NCBI GenBank assembly: GCA_008921705.1
Contig: VFFE01009204.1
Location: 1,380,414-1,444,413, forward strand
Direction of reading: 5' to 3'
DNA from: Burhinus oedicnemus
Lineage: Eukaryota; Chordata; Aves; Charadriiformes; Burhinidae
Length of the DNA stretch: 64,000 bases
Below the pieces are notes generated by a model. It did no database searches. It had not been told where the DNA came from and saw nothing but the letters and a program-made list of their open reading frames with translations. Below, piece after piece: positions 38,922 to 50,729 of the stretch; the first letter of the stretch is position 1; every line of letters starts with the position of its first letter. A program made the translations under genes and the position numbers.

Positions 38922-41383
38922 AAGTGTAGACAAAATTTTAAGGTATAGCCTATAGAAAACCATTATGCCTTAGATGAAAGTTTTGCTAAGTTCTCTTTCT
39001 CCTAATATTGTTTCTTCTGTTCATACAATCTACACGATCTCCAAAACTCCTGTGTATCCCTTGAGTCTTAGCTTTCCATCATTTCTAGCAATCACACAAA
39101 TCAGTGGTTGTTCCTGTCTTAACAGAGAAGAAAAAATTTAGACCAAGGGAAGAACAACTAAAGTTTAGTGTCTTTTGATTCATATGCACAGAAACAAACC
39201 TCCTCCTTTGCCAGAAGCTCCTCAGGAAAATGACTATTTTCCCATTTCTATTTGATGCATGACAAATCAGTTAGTAACTATTGTTTTATGTGAAGTCCAA
39301 TGCTGTAAAAATATATCTGTGGAAAAGAAAACACTTTTAAGTTCTGGCTAACAAATTTTGTTTACATGTGTTTTCCTACCACGTGGCTCTTTGCAACAGT
39401 CCTTATTTTCCTTGCTTTCAATGGAAAAGCATTACTGGAAGTCCAAAAGATGGCATATGTGGTTTTATGTGACAGATATGTTGACATCATAGATAAAACA
39501 TTCTTACTCACAGAACACACTTGAAGCAGAGCAATGATAGGATGTATAGAAAAAAACCCCACCACATTCAGAGTGTTGAAGGTCCCTTGTCCCATTTCAG
39601 CTGAGAAATACACTCAGGGAGTGAAATGTCAAGATTACTCAGCAGTGTATGGTCAGCTCCAATGCATTTTCCATCACCATGTGCTCTGGGCTTCATTAAA
39701 ACAGGGAGATAACATTACTGATGACAAGGCAACAGAGGTCTGTGGCCCTTTAGATCATATGCAGAGCTCCTTATGCGGTCAAAGCAGATATAAGCAGATG
39801 TGTACTCTTTTACAGTCTTCATTCTTATTTCATATACAAGGCCTTTTGACTGCTTTAAGATCAAGCTGGCATTCCCTAACATTATCTTTAAAATCTTCAT
39901 AAAAAATACAAGGAAATAACATTTCCCAAATCTTACTCCCCCCTTTATTTCCTTAATTTTTTATTTCTTAATGAAAGTGATGGTCACATGTAAATATTTC
40001 AGAATATAAGACTTCAGAAAGCTCCATTGCTTGATAATAGAAGTAATGGATATTATTTTTAGAAGGTTGAACTATCAGTGGTGTCACCAGCTACCATATA
40101 CAATTTCTCCCCAAGTGGCATACCAGAAAACCTCTGAATTCAACTTCCTCTGCAAAGGTCTTCTATGCTGGCTTACATATTGGAAATATGCTTTTTCCTC
40201 TCGGGGTGAAAGGTAATAGTCTTCACTATTGAAAGAAAACATGGAATATATTGGACAACATAGAATTGTTTATTTTTACATCTTGCCTACACTGACATTA
40301 CCAAAATGCTTGTCTTTTACACGTTCAAAAAGAGACTGAGTGACTCAGAGTCAGATTCACAGTCTAAACACTGAGGAAACCTGTTCAACTCTTTTTGCTA
40401 GAATAAGCTGTTGAGAAGTATCGTACCATCTGTTCTACATCCCAAATACTTTCAGACCTTGCTGAACTACCTACAATGCAATGTTACTAGAGAGCTCTTT
40501 ATAATTCAAGTTCAGTATTCAAATGATATTATAATGTGTAAATCCATTGTGATAGAAAAATCTTATAATTTCTTTTGTAACGTATGTGCCCTGCTCCCAA
40601 TTAAATCCCAGTTATTGTAAGTTTTCCCACTGATAAGAGGAGGGGCCTATTTTGTCCTTGACCCTCTTAATGCAGCACCCTTCAAGTCATTTATTTCCAC
40701 GAAAATCTGTAAAAGTTACTGATTGTCAAGTAGTCTCTTGATAATCAAATTGCTCACAGGTCAATGAGGTAGTAATAAAGCTATTCGTAAATATGGAAGA
40801 GAAAGTGGTTTTAGACAGAGGCTTGTGAATTTACTATTTTTGCTGACTATTTCTATTTGCTTGACACTGCAAATAAAAAGCAGGACTTTCATCTTATCAG
40901 TAGGAATGCAGTTTAATTTTGTGGGCAAATATTTCTCAAAAGGAACTGTAAAGTAAAATATTACAACAGGAACATAAATCAAACTAGCAAGCACATGAGA
41001 AACCTATTTGTATTACAAATTCATTCAGATAAAAGTTTACCTATTGCACTACATAGCCAATAAATCGTATACTTTCTCCGTTATTTTTGAAGGTATTTCC
41101 ATAGTCCTTCACTTGCTCCACGTTTCAGACCCGTGCTATGAACTAAAGACAAAGCACATGGTATGGCATGATGACGTATCCAGCACTCAGAGCTGCAAAT
41201 TGTACTGACAAACAGTAAAGCAATAGTTAAATGGTTGTGCTTTTACTGTTGTACTTCAATGCTGCAACAACACTAATGCAAGTCCACCCCTGTTATATGT
41301 AGCTTCAGCAGAAGGAATGCTTAGAGATAAGCAGAATTCATGTGCCAGAACATGAACAAGACTAGAAGAGACTAATTCAACAC

Positions 41384-41409
41384 TTTTTTTTTTTTTTTTT
41401 TAAAAAAAA
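41384..41409. repeat. T18 followed by A8
   Basis: A T run turning directly into an A run, so the inner part is self-complementary. Low complexity and prone to slippage in assemblies. Confidence 0.85.
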
Positions 41410-43037
41410 GGAGAATTTTAAGACTGAAATATGAACAGCAGGGAGAGGGGACATGATTAGGAGTTCCTAATTCCTTTTAAGGGATTTACCTTTTTTGTGG
41501 TTTGAACAGTACTGCTAAGAGGTAACAACTGCTCACTAACTAGCTTGATACAGGACATAATTTTAGAAGTCAGTGGCTGAACCAAAACCATCCACTAACC
41601 ATACATTCCACAAAAACACTCCAAGTGCACAGCTGCAGAGTACCTCAACAGAGCAGGTGATAGTACTCAGGAAACACAGATTAGACATAATGGCTTTGAT
41701 AGTTTATGTGAGTATATATTCACACATTTTATATTGTTACTTTTGAAGTAGAAACAAAAACAACCCAGAAATTAGATATTAAAATATATATAACTGATGT
41801 TTTATTATTAACGTAAATTTTTCTGACCCTCAGGAAAGGAATTTTTGTTTTGCTTTACCTAGCTTATATACACAGGTTCAAATACTGACAGAATATTGAA
41901 TATTCAGATTAGCAAATATACAAAGACAGTTCTCAAACACAATCTTCTGTTGTCACTAAAGATATGGCTAAACCAAATAACATATCAAGCAATCTTGCAA
42001 CTTGATAAATCATTAAAATGGCAATAGGACTGAAATTTGTTTTCCTAAATCGCTGTGTAACAGACACCAGACACTATGACAGCTTTTCAACTGAAAATTT
42101 ACTGCTGGTACCAAGCCAGCGGCATTAATTTAAAAGGCAGCTCCAGACCAAATATATATGGCTAAAGTCCAGTATTAATATCCTATAACAAATAACTGTA
42201 GACTTTCCTCTTATTTAACCAAAAGGATTGAGAATAAAAAGGAGCCTGAATAAAACAATCCTTTCTTGTTTTATTTTCTAACCATTGTATCGTTTTTGTG
42301 CAGCTGAAATAATGATTTCTAAGCTTGATCCAGCATTTTCCTTTACTATTCTCAGCAGCACAATATCAAACATAGCTCTTGTGACGTTTCTCCCCCCCTT
42401 ACTAAAATAATAATAAAAAAAAATCTCACACACTGACACTGTACTAGGCAAAACATTTCTAAACTTTAGGGCATGACAGAAAACAAGTATCTTCTCAAAA
42501 TCCCTTGACAGGAGCCGGATCAGCAAGGGCAATAAAATGAACTGAAAACCAGTCCACTTTATACAACTACTGGGTACAGACAGGGTTAACAACTTCACAA
42601 ACTACAACGCTGACAATTTTTTTCCCCCTTCTCTGTGCTACAGGTATGGTAGAGCCCATTACTGTTGAGATACAGAAGTATGCAAAGTCAAGATCAAACA
42701 AAAAAGTTATCAAATGGAAAACTGAGTCTCATTATCACTTAATAATGGTGCCAAAAACTTGTGTCATCAGTGCAAATTAAGGAAAAATATGGAAAATATG
42801 ACTAGGATGGATTAAACGAGGTCTTCATCAGGCTACACAGTGAAATATAAGAAACTGGATAATTACTTCACCTAAAAAGGACAGCAGAAATGCCATTATA
42901 TAACTTCACAGTCTATTTATTATCAGGCTAGCACAAACAAGCACAAGACCCAGAAAAATGACAGCAGGGACAAGTTCATTAAACCAAGAATCAGATGTTT
43001 ATTGCTAGAAGGGAGCACACAGACACTCAATCTCCTA

Positions 43038-43055
43038 CTGCTGCTGCCGCTGCTA
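43038..43055. repeat. Short imperfect (CTG)6
   Basis: ctgctgctgccgctgct: six CTG-type triplets with one CCG, reading as CAG on the DMD strand. Short, with no sign of expansion in this assembly. Confidence 0.75.
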
Positions 43056-43962
43056 CCACAATCACACTTACTTGTTGTATGGGGAAAGAAGACACAGCTC
43101 AGATGTACTCCCAGATTCAGTTTCTGAGACAGCGTTCCTTACTGTTCCTCAAAAGATCCTTCTGCTCCTATATGGCATGTGCATGTTATCCCAAAGTAAA
43201 AAGTAAAACTCAGTATACAGCCAGTAACTTACGACTACTATCTGTTGCTGACCGTAACACACTTGCTGCTGTTTGCTTATCCTGTTCTTTCTTGGTGATA
43301 TTTAAAAAGTTGCTCATGAAAAAGCAGGCACACAACAAGGCACATTAGAGCCTTTAGTATATTTTCTGAAGTTTGTTTGTGAGGACTGGAATCATGTTTC
43401 TCCACAACTGCAATATAGATAAAATGATCATGAAGAATCAGTTAACTACTAAAAGATGTAACCACAGGTACTGGTAACAAGATGTTATTAAAAGACAGAC
43501 TAACCTTAACAGCTTGATCAATTGTTCAAACTTTCATATATAGGAGTTACAATTACTAATGTCATCATCATTTGGTTGATTCGCTTAAGATATTTTAAAT
43601 CTTTTGCTGAAATTAGCTAAAGTGAACTCATACCAACAAAACTAGCAAATATCTCCATCACTACTCATTCCCCATACATAACAATAGCTTAGAATAATGA
43701 GTGAGGAATATAGGGAGCTAAAGATTTGAAGTTTATAGTTTTTAAAAGAAAAATATTCAGGGTTATAATATTTATGTGTAAAATACTCTAAATCCAAGAG
43801 AGCAGTCAGAGATTAATAACCGCAGTAATTTACATTGAAAACAATCAACCAAAATCTTTTCAAAAGTCAGCAACTCAAATTTACACCAGAATACCACAAC
43901 AGTCATCGCAAAAGTGTGAAAAAGCAGTCAAACATTTTCCTTAGTTGTACCGAGAGTAATGG

Positions 43963-43966
<4 letters not shown>

Positions 43967-43993
<27 letters not shown>
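43967..43993. repeat. A run left of the assembly gap
   Basis: About 27 A running directly into unknown bases. The true length is unresolved because the gap begins inside it. Confidence 0.9.
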
Positions 43994-44013
43994 NNNNNNN
44001 NNNNNNNNNNNNN
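43994..44013. other. Assembly gap (20 N)
   Basis: Twenty unknown bases, probably a placeholder of arbitrary length. They are flanked by A runs on both sides (43967-43993 and about 44030-44052), so the cause is most likely failure to sequence or assemble homopolymeric DNA. Confidence 0.98.
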
Positions 44014-44029
44014 AGAAAATGTTTTAATA

Positions 44030-44052
44030 AAAAAAAAAAAAAAAAAAAAAAA
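44030..44052. repeat. A run right of the assembly gap
   Basis: About 22 A after gttttaat, ending at gcattaaa. With the left-hand run it brackets the gap. The bases agaaaatgttttaat lie between the gap and this run. Confidence 0.9.
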
Positions 44053-44578
44053 GCATTAAAAAAATACACATTATTGTAGTGGAAATTTTCCACATGATAG
44101 CTTTGCCATTCAAATCTGAACAAAAATCACTGTTAAAATGACCTAGGTTTGGCAGTGATCATTGCATGGCATTTTGAGTTGAATGAGACATGACTGGAAG
44201 CTCACAAATATTAATTTTGAACAACCAAAGGAAAATAACTACTTTTTCTTTGAAAGGATCACAGAGAACATTATCAAGATTTAAAATATCTTAGCTGTAT
44301 AATCATAAATGTCTTACAACAAAAGGTCACTGTGACTTACGTAGACACACTTTGGCCTAAGAAGTTCAATTTGCAAACACATTTTTCCTTTTGAATCCTG
44401 CCCACTAATATCTCTAGGTCTTTATTAACTTTCTTCTAAATAACACTGTCTACCATCCATCAATTTCCCCCACTCCTTATTTTCTCCCTTGTTATCTTTC
44501 ATACATTGCAGTAGTGAACACCAGATAGACACACAAGCCTGCTTACGTTTCACTCACTGGCAAGATTCAGTCAAAAAG

Positions 44579-45490
44579 ATCACAGAATATCTTGAGTTGG
44601 AAGGTACCCATAAGAATCATCAAGTCCAACTCTCTGTTCCTTACAGGACTACCTAAAACTAAACCATATGACTAAGAGTGTCATCCAGACGCTCCTTGAA
44701 CTCTGACAGGTGTCATGACCACTTCCCTGGGAAGCCTGTTCCAGTGAGCAACCATCCTCTCTCAGTGCAGAATCTTTTCCTAACCTCCAATCTGAACTTC
44801 CCTTGAGGCAGATCATTCCATTTCCTTGTGTCCTATTGCTGGCCACCAGAGAGAGAAGATCAGACCTCCCCCTCTGCTGCCCCCCTTGAGGAATTGTAGA
44901 CTGTGATGAGGGTACCCCTCAGCCTTCTCTTCTCCAAGCTGAACGAGCCAACTGACCTCAGCTGATCCTTGTAAGTCTTGCCCTCGAGACCTTTCACCAT
45001 CTTGGTTGCCCTCCTCTGGACACACTCTGATAGTTTGATGTCCTTCTTATATTGAGTTGCCCAAAATTGCACACAATGCTTGAGGTGAGGCCACACTAGT
45101 GCACTGCAGAGTGGGACAATCACCTCCCTTAACTGGCTAGCTACGCTGTGCTTGATGCACCCCAGGACACGGTTGGCCCTTCAGGCTGCCAGGGCACACT
45201 GTTGACTCATATTCAACTTGCCATCAACCCAAAGCCCCAGATCTCTTTCTGCAGGGCTGCTCTCCAGCCTCTTGTCCTCCAATTTGTATGTATAACTAGG
45301 ATTATCCTGTCCCAGATGCAGAATCCAGCACTTCATATTGTTAAATTTTATATGGTTGGTGATTGCCTAGCTCTCCAGTCTGTCCAGATCTCTCTGTAAG
45401 GCCTCTCTACCCTTGAGGAAGCTCACAGCTCCGCCTAGTTTAGTATCATCAGCAAACTTATTTAACATACATTCAACACCTGTGTCCAGA
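44579..45490 (-). mobile_element. Older CR1 LINE 3' fragment
   Basis: The left end atcacagaatatcttgagttgg is a CR1 3' terminus of a different, older subfamily than the 31.6-kb copy. On the minus strand ORF2 pieces include [17 protein letters not shown] (about 45470-45420), [55 protein letters not shown] and [11 protein letters not shown] (to about 44925). In-frame stops are present, including TGA for Arg near 45180 and TAG near 45370. About 910 bp survive, 5'-truncated near the LDTGVEC segment. Divergence from consensus is clearly higher than in the other long copies. Confidence 0.93.
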
Positions 45491-48400
45491 ATAGAACTGG
45501 ATATTCCACTGCTTTTTCATGACAGAAGAGAGGAAGGAAATCTATACGTTATGTTTTTCTGCACACCTTTTAAACACCAGGGGAAAAACCCAAACAACAA
45601 CAAACCAAAGAACCAACAGCTAACATATTTAAAATTTTTGATGTAGAATGGGGTTGCTTTCTCACCTCTTCTGTCTGAACAAGATAGGGAAAAGGCTGGA
45701 ATAAAGCTCCTACCACATATCTTATTCTTGCAGTTAAGTTTGCTTTTTCCCCCCAGCATTATGAACATTCTGATTGCAGAACAGGTCTGCAGAATTTATT
45801 CTACGCTGCATATGTAGCCCATTTTTTGGAATTTATATCAAAACACAGTATCTTCAGATAACACCTGATTAATCACAGTCTTAGCTAATTTTGTTTACAG
45901 GAAAGCTGTAAGCAGGAAGACATATACCTTGCTATTTTTAAGAGGAAGTTAGTAAGGTTACATAATCCGTGAAGACATTCCCAAGATTCATAGACAAGAT
46001 CCGAAGTCAATGAATCAAAACAGGAACAAGACAATTTTGTCAAACTACTTTGGGACTTCTGTAAAAAATAAGAATTTCTCAAGAAGATGGAAGGGCACAG
46101 AAGATGCCTTTTACAGGAGATGCCTAGTGTTTTAACATGCATGCATCATCAGTATAAATACAATTGGCTAGGGTAGGTTTTGTTAAGTTCACTTGCTTAA
46201 AAACTAAGCGAAGTGCCTGCTTTAAGGTGCAGTGCTGATGTAAAAAAGCATTCCTACTAGTCAATATATATCAGGAAAACAGCAAGAACCATCATCTCTC
46301 CAGGAATCAAAATACAAAAGTTTTAAACTTATACAACATGACTTTCATGGGAAATACTTAAACATAGTCCGTATCCTAACCAACACAACACGGCTTTTCC
46401 AGGAAATACTTAAACATGGTCCATATCTTAACCACTTTGGTGACTGAAATGGAGATCAAATTCTGAAACAATGTTTTAAAAGCTGCTCATGGGACAGACT
46501 TAAAATATCAACAACCTCAGACACAAACTGACTACTTTTCATGGGACAGACTTGAAATATCAGGAACCTCAGAAACAAATAAACTTTGTATATAATCTTG
46601 AAAACCAATGTTTGGCTGAATAAAAATATTTCCTTTTCAAAATGTAATTACTAAGATGGATTCCCTAGTCATCTGTTTCAAGTTTGGCAATCATTGGTAA
46701 CTTCAGAACACAAAAAAACCCCCTCAAACCCTTTCTTTTTTGACTACTGTATAAGGTTGCAGAAGAGTAGGGCTTTATTGAATAGTCTAGGAACACATTT
46801 ATTATCACGAACCAAATTGTCATAGTTTCACAAATTCATACATTTTCAAATAGGTACAGAATTTACTCTTCCTTTGGAAAAGTTTGCAGTTTTCTATTTG
46901 TAGAGAAAAAAAAAAGTTGGCAAGCACCACCATTTAGAGCACTGAATAGCAAATAATTACAGCAGACACCTGGAAAAGCAACAATGTTTGAGTTTTTCAG
47001 TTGTTGGCTAAACAACTGCAAGTATCTGTGCCAAAATCAGAATAAAATGTCTAATCTAAAGTGACTTTTGCATAAAGAAAATAACTTACTCACTAATTTA
47101 TTTTAAGAAGAAAGTTCAACCAATTATAGCAAAGACTACGACTGTTATCTACTCAGTTGTGCAACCCAGTTTTCAATTCCAGTATCATTCAGAGTTTACA
47201 AGCTGCATCTCATCCTTCACCACATTGCAAGCCTGTTCCTCCTCCAGTGGTTCACACGAATTCAGTTCTAGAGATGAAAGATAGTGTACTAGCAAGCAAC
47301 GCTGTACTGGTTTTACTGTGCATTTCTTCCACAAGTTTGACTACAAATACCCCATACATTGGTGGTACAAGGGGAACTATCTGACTGCACACAAGACGGA
47401 CACTGAGGAGGCACTCATAAAGCTTTCACCTATGAGGTGGCAAATCCCTGTCATCTTTGACTCTCAAATCTTACTTGCTGCTCCAATTGTGAGAACCACT
47501 TGAGATGCTCCTAGCTTAATTCTACACAGGGCAAAATATCACCATCTTGAATTAAACCATCTCCTCTAACAGTTTTTCACTCTACAAAGCAGTAAGATTA
47601 CTGAGCAGAGACCTTTATGATGTTCAACTACAGCATAAGCAGTTTTTTCATATATTTCTCCTAGGTAAATATAAGGGATACAAGGTTATGAGTTCAATCT
47701 TGAGACGTGCCCTACTATATTTAAACATTAAGAGACCTGAGGTTATATTTTAAACTCATTCTTATATTTTGATAAATTCTGGTTCTTCTCAGAAACTCAC
47801 ATGAGATGAGAAACTGAGAACAGCAAAAACATATAGAAAATCGCATTTATTAGTGGCTTAATATGAAAGTGTATGAAATATAGCATATGGATCATGGTTT
47901 GGAAAAAGACAGCAGGTGTATATGTACACAAAGGCATACATAAAAAGGAAATACAACATCTGTTCAACATCGCCTTGTAGTAAAGCATGCCTTAAAAATG
48001 TTTCCTGAGGGAAAATTACTTTGGCTCTCAGCAATGCAGAAAGTAGGGCAGAGAATACACAGAAACGGAGAAATTAAAAAGATCATGTGAAAAACAAGGA
48101 ATCTTCCAAACATGACTGCATAAGGAAGTAGAAAAGATAGAGTTAAGGTAAAATAGGCAAGTCTATCATCCTGATAATATTTCAATATACAGAAGACATA
48201 TAACAGAAATTGGCTACTTATTGAGATCCATTTAATTCAATGCATGCACATTAAAACTCTGGCCCCAAAGCTGGAAAAAAACCCCAACAACTTTAAAGCA
48301 TGTACATGCAGGCAGTTCTTTTAGTTTCTTTCAAAAGAGCACAAAGTTAACATTGAAACATAAATAAAGGATTTTGCTTCAGTTCATGAGTTATCTTGCA

Positions 48401-48500
48401 AAATGTTAAATACTTGTGCAAAGAAGTCAAATTAATTTACAATCAAATGCATGGAAAAATTGTTCTTCTACTTAGAGAAAAGAACGTAATTTCTACTAAC
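45491..48500. other. Unique intron 7 sequence next to exon 7
   Basis: Contains the 52-bp minisatellite. No other element. Its right end is the exon 7 donor. Confidence 0.65.
46346..46591. repeat. Degenerate 52-bp minisatellite
   Basis: Two pairs of direct repeats, both with a period of exactly 52 bp. gaaatacttaaacat with gtcc and atcttaacca-type sequence recurs at about 46346-46397 and 46398-46449. catgggacagactt with aaatatca and cctcag recurs at 46488-46539 and 46540-46591. The starts of the two pairs resemble each other (catggga, acttaaa). A 38-bp piece separates them, which suggests one old array with a damaged middle unit. Confidence 0.75.
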
Positions 48501-48619
48501 CTTCAGGATCAAGGAGTTTCTCTATGCCCAGGTGTTGCCTGGCTATGTTGAATGCATGGTCTAATCGTTGTACAGGTGACTGCTGAGAAGCAACAGCATT
48601 CCAATCAAATAGGTCTGGT
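48501..48619 (-). CDS. DMD: Dystrophin exon 7 (actin-binding CH2 domain, middle part)
   Basis: Second dystrophin exon, easily missed because it is short. On the minus strand the single first base A completes the Arg codon begun in exon 6. It then reads [28 protein letters not shown] and IEKLLDPE, ending with the first base of the next codon (Asp in human). The acceptor is ttgctttag/ACC after a T-rich tract and the donor GAAG/gttagt. The length of 119 bp equals human exon 7 (residues 177-217), so phase 2 in and phase 1 out are preserved. Compared with the remembered human sequence about eight of 39 residues differ, mostly between 185 and 197, while the helix HAFNIAR and the [10 protein letters not shown] end are fixed. 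The length between the two fixed ends matches dystrophin, not utrophin, whose segment is one residue shorter. Confidence 0.96.
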
Positions 48620-50150
48620 CTAAAGCAAAAATAAAAGGAACAGTAAGTTTCTTCTTTTTTACCATTAGATTTAATTACATATTTCTATGGCTATCCATCA
48701 ACATCAGCTACTACTTTTTTAGTTTCTTAATGAAAGAAATTGTTCAATCAGTGCCAAAACTAATGAAGTTTGGTTTCTAATGGGTTTGCATGCTATACTC
48801 ATCCATGTCATCACCATCACATTAACCACATTTCTTATTCTTCACTGAGTCCCAACAGCCTATAACTTCAGTCCCAGAAACCACCTGTTTTCGCCCATAG
48901 TGCTCTGCTCCTGTCACTGTGGGCTTGCTCCCCTCCTCTAGTCCTGAAGAGTGCCTGGGAGAGAAGGATCATGTGCTGTGGCTGTGCATGCTGGGACTGG
49001 TTCATGGCAGACCAAGCAGGACAGACAACTGCTGAGGTCACTTTGCAGTCTTCCTCCTCTCCAGCCACCAGTTTTTCACATCACTTCCTGTTTCTATGAA
49101 TGCAATTGCTTCTGAGATTCCCAGCTGACTGTTGTATCTGATTGAAATCGGTCAACAGGTTCAAAAATTCATGACCTGGGAACGTACACAGCGTAGCTGC
49201 CCATGCCACTGTTCTTACCAAAACCTTTAGAAAAATACACACTTTTCAGATGAGTATAAAACTGTAGTCCAATCACAGGTTTTAGCTGATAGGAGCAAAA
49301 GCACTAGAGTACAATTTAAATGCTCTTGCAGGAAAAGACAGAACAACCAAAACTGAATTATAGCTCAGATGCACAATCTGAGCCCTTGTATTATCAGTTG
49401 CGCTATTTGCAATATAAATAATGTTAATACACTGTGATCTTTGGCATTTCATCTGAGAGCTATCCATTAGGAGATCAAAATTTGTTACCAGGCACTCCGG
49501 GAAAAAAGTTTAATCAGGTATTCTGTAATGAATGTGCATATAATATGTGGAAAAACAACTACACTACTTGTGACTTTGATACAGTGTTTTAAACCAGAAA
49601 ACATTTAAACGTATAATTTTACCTACAGATAAATCAAGTATGTTACTTACACAAATTAAAATGTTGCAATTAGTTATGACAGATTTACTTACATATTTAT
49701 TAATTTTAAAAGTTAATTTTAAACAGTCTCCCAGAGTTATAATAGACGGCAAAAATGTTCACTACATCATACTGTAATAACTTCAAGAGACCAAAGGAAA
49801 AAAGCCATTTATGTAATAGTAATTTCCCAGTTATGCACCTTTGCTGTCCAATTTTTTTTCTGAGAGGGGAGTGATTTACATAGTAACAGTTACATTATAA
49901 AGTATTTTGCTTCTCTATGCAGAGGTTCTTAAAAATTAATTAAAAATAGAGGTTTCACTTTCCCACATGCAGAACAACTTCAAAATATTAAATTTGGCTG
50001 GAGGCAGGATGGGGAAGGGAGAGGAACTTGAAAGGTGGTAATCTCTGTTTCTAGTCATGGATGCATTAAGTCTGTGATCTCATAGACTGGTTTGTGTACT
50101 AAAATACAAGCATTTTCAAAATACAGATTATGTCTGCACAATTTTCTCCA

Positions 50151-50725
50151 TCCTCCTGGTACTGGGTATGACTAGGATGGAGTTAATGTTCTTCATAGCA
50201 GTCCATATGATGCTGTGCTTTGGATTTGTGGTTAAAACACTGTTAATAACAAACCAATTGTTTGGCTGTTGCTGAACCATGCTTACACAGGACCGAGACC
50301 TTCTCTTTTTTCCCCACCTCTGACTCCCCCAAGCAAGTAGGCTGGGGTGGGCAAGAAGCTGGAAGTGGACACAGCCAGGACAGATGACCCAAACTGGCCA
50401 AAGGGATACTCCATACTATGTAAGTTCCTCAGCAATAAATACTGGGGTAAAGGAAGAGGGGGCTGAGGGCTTTTGTCTTCCAAGGTGGCTGCTCCTTGGA
50501 GACTGGCTGTGCATCAGTCTGCTCATGAGAGATGCTGAGTTACTGCCTTTGCATCACTTGTTTTTTTATCTGCTTTCCTTCATTTATTAAACGGTCTCTA
50601 TTTCGACTACCAAGCTTTCTTGCTTTTGCTTTTCCTGTTCTCCTCCCTGTCCCAGGGGAGTAGGGGGAGAAGCAAGCAAGTGGCTGTGTGGGTGCTCAGC
50701 TGCTGACTGGGGTCAACCCACCACA
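50151..50725 (+). mobile_element. Solo LTR of an avian ERV, antisense to DMD
   Basis: A 575-bp plus-strand LTR. Recognisable segments in order are: actaggatggagttaatgtt, cacagccaggacag with acccaaactggccaaagg and a ccatactat stretch, gcatcacttgtttttttat, an ATTAAA signal at 50586-50591, agtagggggagaagcaagc, and the end gactggggtcaacccaccaca. All correspond to a very common bird ERVL/ERVK-type LTR (from memory). The 3' end CA at 50725 is firm. The 5' end is either about 50151 or TG at 50157. In both placements CTCC flanks the element (50146-50149 or 50153-50156, and 50726-50729), a likely target duplication. No internal viral genes are present. Confidence 0.85.
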
Positions 50726-50729
50726 CTCC

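Larger units (their letters stand above)
34249..43966. other. Unique intron 7 sequence
   Basis: Nearly 10 kb with only simple repeats (T-rich tract, Z-DNA-type tract, TA tract, T18A8, short CTG run). Open frames up to 142 codons (37850-38278, 39534-39902, 42995-43348) lack recognisable domains and biased codon use. Confidence 0.6.
1..48500 (-). other. DMD: DMD intron 7, partial (5' part)
   Basis: Everything left of exon 7 should be intron 7, since the window shows no match to exon 8 (in human, starting with codons for DVDTTYPDKK). At least 48.5 kb of the intron is present and its 3' end lies outside. The human counterpart is also very long (about 110 kb, from memory). The intron carries five CR1 loci, two solo LTRs in gene orientation, microsatellites and a 20-N gap. 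That the whole interval is one intron is an inference from gene order, not seen directly. Confidence 0.85.

Noticed and set aside
39534..39902. 122-codon plus-strand open frame
   Set aside because: No recognised domain, no start context evidence, and a competing minus-strand frame overlaps it.
42995..43348. 117-codon plus-strand open frame with an alanine/threonine run
   Set aside because: The run derives from the short CTG/CCG microsatellite; nothing else suggests a gene.
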